This document shows positions 6,602-9,062 of a stretch of DNA of 9,062 nt, in pieces (the stretch's first letter is position 1; every line of letters begins with the position of its first letter). The DNA is taken from the NCBI GenBank assembly GCA_964537825.1, contig CAZIDL010000083.1, positions 1 to 9,062 on the forward strand, read 5' to 3'. Made by a program: the position numbers and the translations under genes. Origin of the DNA: CAZIDL01 sp964537825 (GTDB lineage: Bacteria; Bacteroidota; Bacteroidia; Flavobacteriales_D; CAYVSK01). The notes beneath the pieces are model-generated. The model searched no databases. It was given only the letters and a program-made list of their open reading frames with translations, and was not told the origin of the DNA.

Positions 6602-9062
6602 ATGAGATCTACTCTAATCCCTCTCAGGAACCTTGCTTTCTTTATAGTTCTTACTACAGCGATCTTTCTGCCTTGGAAAGCGTTTGCTCAGTGCTCGGTG
6701 AGCGCACTCGCCAGTCCTTCGGAATTCGAGTGTGGGGATACGATCGATATTTCAATGGAAGGCTTTACGGGGGATTCAGCATTTGGGGATGACTTCGACG
6801 ACTCCAGCTTGGATGCGGGATGGTCCTCCAACACGAGCGTGGATTTTTCCAACCCTTGCGAGGCTAACGATGGGAGCCCTTATGCTTGGTTGGGGCCTAC
6901 CGTGGATCAGCCGCGGATCCTGACCACGGATTCCTATGATGTCCAATGCGGGGGTGAGGTCTGTTTTGACTTCGATATGGCTGAGGAGGACGGAAGCGGT
7001 TCCCCCTGCGAAGGCCCGGATGCCAATGATGAAGGGGTGTATTTTCAATATTCCACCGACGGTGGAACGACCTGGAATAATATCCAGTACTTCAATCCGG
7101 ATACGAACGGTGCAGGAGGGAGTAACTATATCCATGGTTCCTGGGCTAATTATTGTTTTACGATCCCACCGGCCGCCGAGACTTCCGGCACTATGTTCCG
7201 CTTTTACCAGGATGTCACATCGGGGACCGATTATGACCATTGGGGCATCGACAATTTCGTGATCTACGCCAACGATTGCAGCTATTATTACGATTGGGCT
7301 CAATTTCCGGGAGATACCAATAATCCGGATACGTCCGTTTACGTGAATTCGGACACCACCTTCAACGTACTTTTCACCAACGGGGTCGATGATTCCTGTT
7401 ATGCGAGTGTGAGCGTCAATTCCAAGATGGATCTTACCGCGAGCACCGATCAGTACCAGATCTGTCGGGGTGATACTGTTAACCTGACCGCTGATTTTAC
7501 CTCCAAAGTCCTCGATTCGATCCAGGATGATTTCGATCCGGGATTGGACAGCGTTATGTGGGATGACATCGCAGGCGGGAGCGTCAATACGGACTGCGGA
7601 TCGATGAGCGGAGATGCTCTTCACTTCGACGATAACGATCCCCGCTACGCGACCACCACCTCCCTCAATACCAACAACTGCACATCCATATCATTCTGTA
7701 TCGTGTTCGGTGGGGGGAGTAGCCCATGTGAGGATGCCGATAGTGGAGAGGATGTGGAACTTCAATATTCGACGGATGGTGGATCGACCTGGAACACGAT
7801 CAACACCTATACCACCTCGAATACCTCCTGGACGTGTTTTACGGAATCACTTCCCGCAGGCGCTCAGGACCCCAGTACCCAGTTCCGCTTTGAACAAGTG
7901 GGTGGTTTCATTTCCTCCGGGGACAATTGGGCACTTGATAATGTGAGCACCGATTGCTCAGGCAACAATTATGATTACAGTTGGAGCCCCAGCGGTAGCG
8001 TGGCTTCGCCGAATGACTCGACCACGATCGCTTATCCCGATACGAGCACGGTTTATACCTCGAAGGTGGCCAAATCGAGCGATTCGACCTGTTTTGTTAC
8101 CGATACCGTGGAAGTCCTGGTTGATTCGGCCAAAGCGATCGTTGCTCAACCTGATACCCTTACCTGCAGCAATACGAGCGTTACCCTGGATGGGAGTGCT
8201 TCCTATACCACTACTGGCTCCATTGACTACAGCTGGACCACCAGCGGGGGGAACATTACCTCAGGGGCGAACAGCAGTAGTGCGACGGTGGACGAAGCTG
8301 GTTCCTATACGCTTACTGTCACCGATCCGACCACCGGTTGTTGGGATGATACGACGGTCACTGTGGCGATCGATACGGTTTCGCCGCAGGCGGTCGTTGC
8401 TCAACCTGATACGCTCACCTGCAGCAATACGAGCGTGACCCTGGATGGGAGCGCAACTACTTCGAAGCACGGTCACACCTACAGTTGGTCGACGGGCGAT
8501 AGCGGACCGACGACCACTGTGGGGTCATCCGGTAGCTACACGCTGACCGTAACGGATACGGGCAACGGCTGCATGCACGACACGACGGTGACGGTCCCTG
8601 TGGATTCCGTCCAGCCGACCGCGATCATCGCTCAGCCGGATACGCTCACCTGTAGCAATACGAGCGTGACGCTCGATGGAACCGGATCGACCACGAACAG
8701 TGGCAGCATCGATTTCAGTTGGTCCACCGGGGCGAGTACTTCGAGCATTTCGGTGAGCTCGGGAGGCACTTATACGCTTCAGGTCACCGATCCGAACAAC
8801 GGCTGTACCCATGACACCTCAGTGACGGTCCCTGTGGACTCCACTCAGCCGACCGCGATCATCGCACAGCCTGACACACTCACCTGTACGAACACGAGCG
8901 TAACGCTCGATGGAAGCGGATCGACCAGCAAGAACGGCCATACCTACAGTTGGTCGAACGGGGACAGCGGGCCGACAACGAGCGTCAGCAGCTCCGGAAG
9001 CTACACGCTCACGGTCACGGACACGGGCAACGGTTGTGTCCATGACACTTCGGTGACGGTCC
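6602..9062 (+). CDS. Partial (5' end) large secreted repeat protein: Reelin-like plus Ig/PKD-like domains
   Basis: The frame is open from ATG 6602 to the window edge (820 codons, no stop), so the C-terminus is missing. Residues 1-29 are a Sec signal peptide (LRNLAFFIVLTTAIFL, cleavage likely after AFA; the Gln before Cys31 argues against a lipobox). Two Reelin-subrepeat-like segments follow at 61-226 and 309-452. Both have DDFD near the start, C-E before an acidic stretch, QYSTDGG(T/S)TWN (149 and 388) and W-G/A-I/L-DN near the end (214 and 443). Each is flanked by pieces of an Ig-like domain. From residue 512 four Ig/PKD-like repeats begin with AQPDTLTC. By analogy with its neighbours it probably ends in a T9SS CTD, which cannot be seen here. 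An in-frame ATG at 6566 would add 12 residues. I prefer 6602 because it gives a normal-length signal peptide. Likely role: surface adhesin or binding protein. Confidence 0.92.
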   Translation, partial: MRSTLIPLRNLAFFIVLTTAIFLPWKAFAQCSVSALASPSEFECGDTIDISMEGFTGDSAFGDDFDDSSLDAGWSSNTSVDFSNPCEANDGSPYAWLGPTVDQPRILTTDSYDVQCGGEVCFDFDMAEEDGSGSPCEGPDANDEGVYFQYSTDGGTTWNNIQYFNPDTNGAGGSNYIHGSWANYCFTIPPAAETSGTMFRFYQDVTSGTDYDHWGIDNFVIYANDCSYYYDWAQFPGDTNNPDTSVYVNSDTTFNVLFTNGVDDSCYASVSVNSKMDLTASTDQYQICRGDTVNLTADFTSKVLDSIQDDFDPGLDSVMWDDIAGGSVNTDCGSMSGDALHFDDNDPRYATTTSLNTNNCTSISFCIVFGGGSSPCEDADSGEDVELQYSTDGGSTWNTINTYTTSNTSWTCFTESLPAGAQDPSTQFRFEQVGGFISSGDNWALDNVSTDCSGNNYDYSWSPSGSVASPNDSTTIAYPDTSTVYTSKVAKSSDSTCFVTDTVEVLVDSAKAIVAQPDTLTCSNTSVTLDGSASYTTTGSIDYSWTTSGGNITSGANSSSATVDEAGSYTLTVTDPTTGCWDDTTVTVAIDTVSPQAVVAQPDTLTCSNTSVTLDGSATTSKHGHTYSWSTGDSGPTTTVGSSGSYTLTVTDTGNGCMHDTTVTVPVDSVQPTAIIAQPDTLTCSNTSVTLDGTGSTTNSGSIDFSWSTGASTSSISVSSGGTYTLQVTDPNNGCTHDTSVTVPVDSTQPTAIIAQPDTLTCTNTSVTLDGSGSTSKNGHTYSWSNGDSGPTTSVSSSGSYTLTVTDTGNGCVHDTSVTV
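6701..8128 (+). repeat. Tandem duplication of a composite Ig-like/Reelin-like module (about 720 and 700 bp)
   Basis: Copy 1 covers residues 34-274 (6701-7423) and copy 2 residues 278-509 (7433-8128) of the third large protein. Both have the same order: a short Cys-containing start (FECGDTIDIS; YQICRGDTVNLT), a Reelin-like segment with QYSTDGG(T/S)TWN, then a Tyr/Trp strand (YYYDWAQ; YDYSWSP), a PDTS-VY stretch and a second Cys (DDSCYASV; DSTCFVTD). The copies are clearly diverged in sequence, so the duplication is old. The limits are set by eye and could be off by several residues. Confidence 0.7.
8135..9062 (+). repeat. Four tandem Ig/PKD-like repeats (255, 231, 234 and at least 208 bp), last one cut by the window edge
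   Basis: Units begin at 8135, 8390, 8621 and 8855 (residues 512, 597, 674 and 752), each with A-(I/V)-(I/V)-AQPDTLTC. They continue with NTSVTLDG, an aromatic YSW or FSW strand, G-(S/T)-YTL-VTD, a second Cys (GC) and (D)T-VTV at the end. Both cysteines are kept in every complete unit. Units 1 and 3 resemble each other (GSIDYSW / GSIDFSW, TDP), as do units 2 and 4 (GHTYSWS, GDSGPTT, TDTGNGC), giving an alternating A-B-A-B order. A 20-base stretch, CAGCCGACCGCGATCATCGC, is identical at 8612 and 8846, 234 bp apart. This indicates recent duplication or gene conversion. Confidence 0.88.

Noticed and set aside
6602..6694. Lipoprotein signal (Cys at residue 31 after AFAQ)
   Set aside because: The residue before the Cys is Gln, not Gly/Ala/Ser, and the -3 position is Phe-Ala rather than a Leu-type lipobox. 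An ordinary signal peptidase I site after AFA fits better.
6776..7624. 282-codon antisense open frame
   Set aside because: It lies opposite the Reelin-like coding region, whose own frame shows a duplicated domain pattern and a signal peptide. The antisense product is a low-information shadow.
7971..8438. 155-codon + strand frame overlapping the Ig-like repeats
   Set aside because: This is an out-of-frame reading of repeat DNA, rich in Arg/Pro/Leu. The repeats make sense only in the frame starting at 6602.

Overview
The window looks like an accessory surface-protein locus of a gliding or type IX secretion (T9SS) bacterium of the phylum Bacteroidota, possibly a Flavobacteriales-like lineage with fairly balanced base composition. 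The main evidence is two copies of the 'gliding motility-associated C-terminal domain' (CHU_C / TIGR04131 type, a type B T9SS signal), with cores reading PNAFTPxGDGVNDKF, DRWGxxVFE and TDVYVWK. These follow long arrays of SprB-like, PKD-like and Ig-like repeats, which are typical of Bacteroidota cell-surface adhesins. No organism-specific marker is present, so a finer assignment is not possible.

Layout, all on the + strand: (1) 1-978 is the 3' end of a large surface protein, closed by a strong intrinsic terminator at 1009-1040. (2) 979-1181 is non-coding and contains a long-range inverted repeat. (3) 1182-1520 is a small secreted protein of unknown function. It overlaps the next start codon by ATGA, so the two genes are very probably an operon. 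(4) 1517-6286 is a 1589-residue secreted adhesin-like protein containing eight tandem 78-residue repeats with no length variation. (5) 6287-6601 is an AT-richer non-coding gap with one tiny hydrophobic ORF. (6) 6602 to the window end is the 5' part of a third large secreted repeat protein. It starts with two Reelin-like segments that seem to be inserted into Ig-like domains, followed by four Ig/PKD-like repeats.

Taken together, this is a tandem array of paralogous or analogous multi-domain surface proteins. The last ~325 residues of genes 1 and 4 are collinear homologues (Ig-like, two PKD-like segments, CTD) while the parts further upstream are free to vary, which suggests a shared membrane-proximal stalk with exchangeable heads. 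The inferred route is Sec export by an N-terminal signal peptide followed by T9SS translocation through the C-terminal domain. A PorP/SprF-family partner, often found next to type B CTD genes, is not seen inside the window. I see no tRNA, rRNA, CRISPR, transposase or enzyme gene here.
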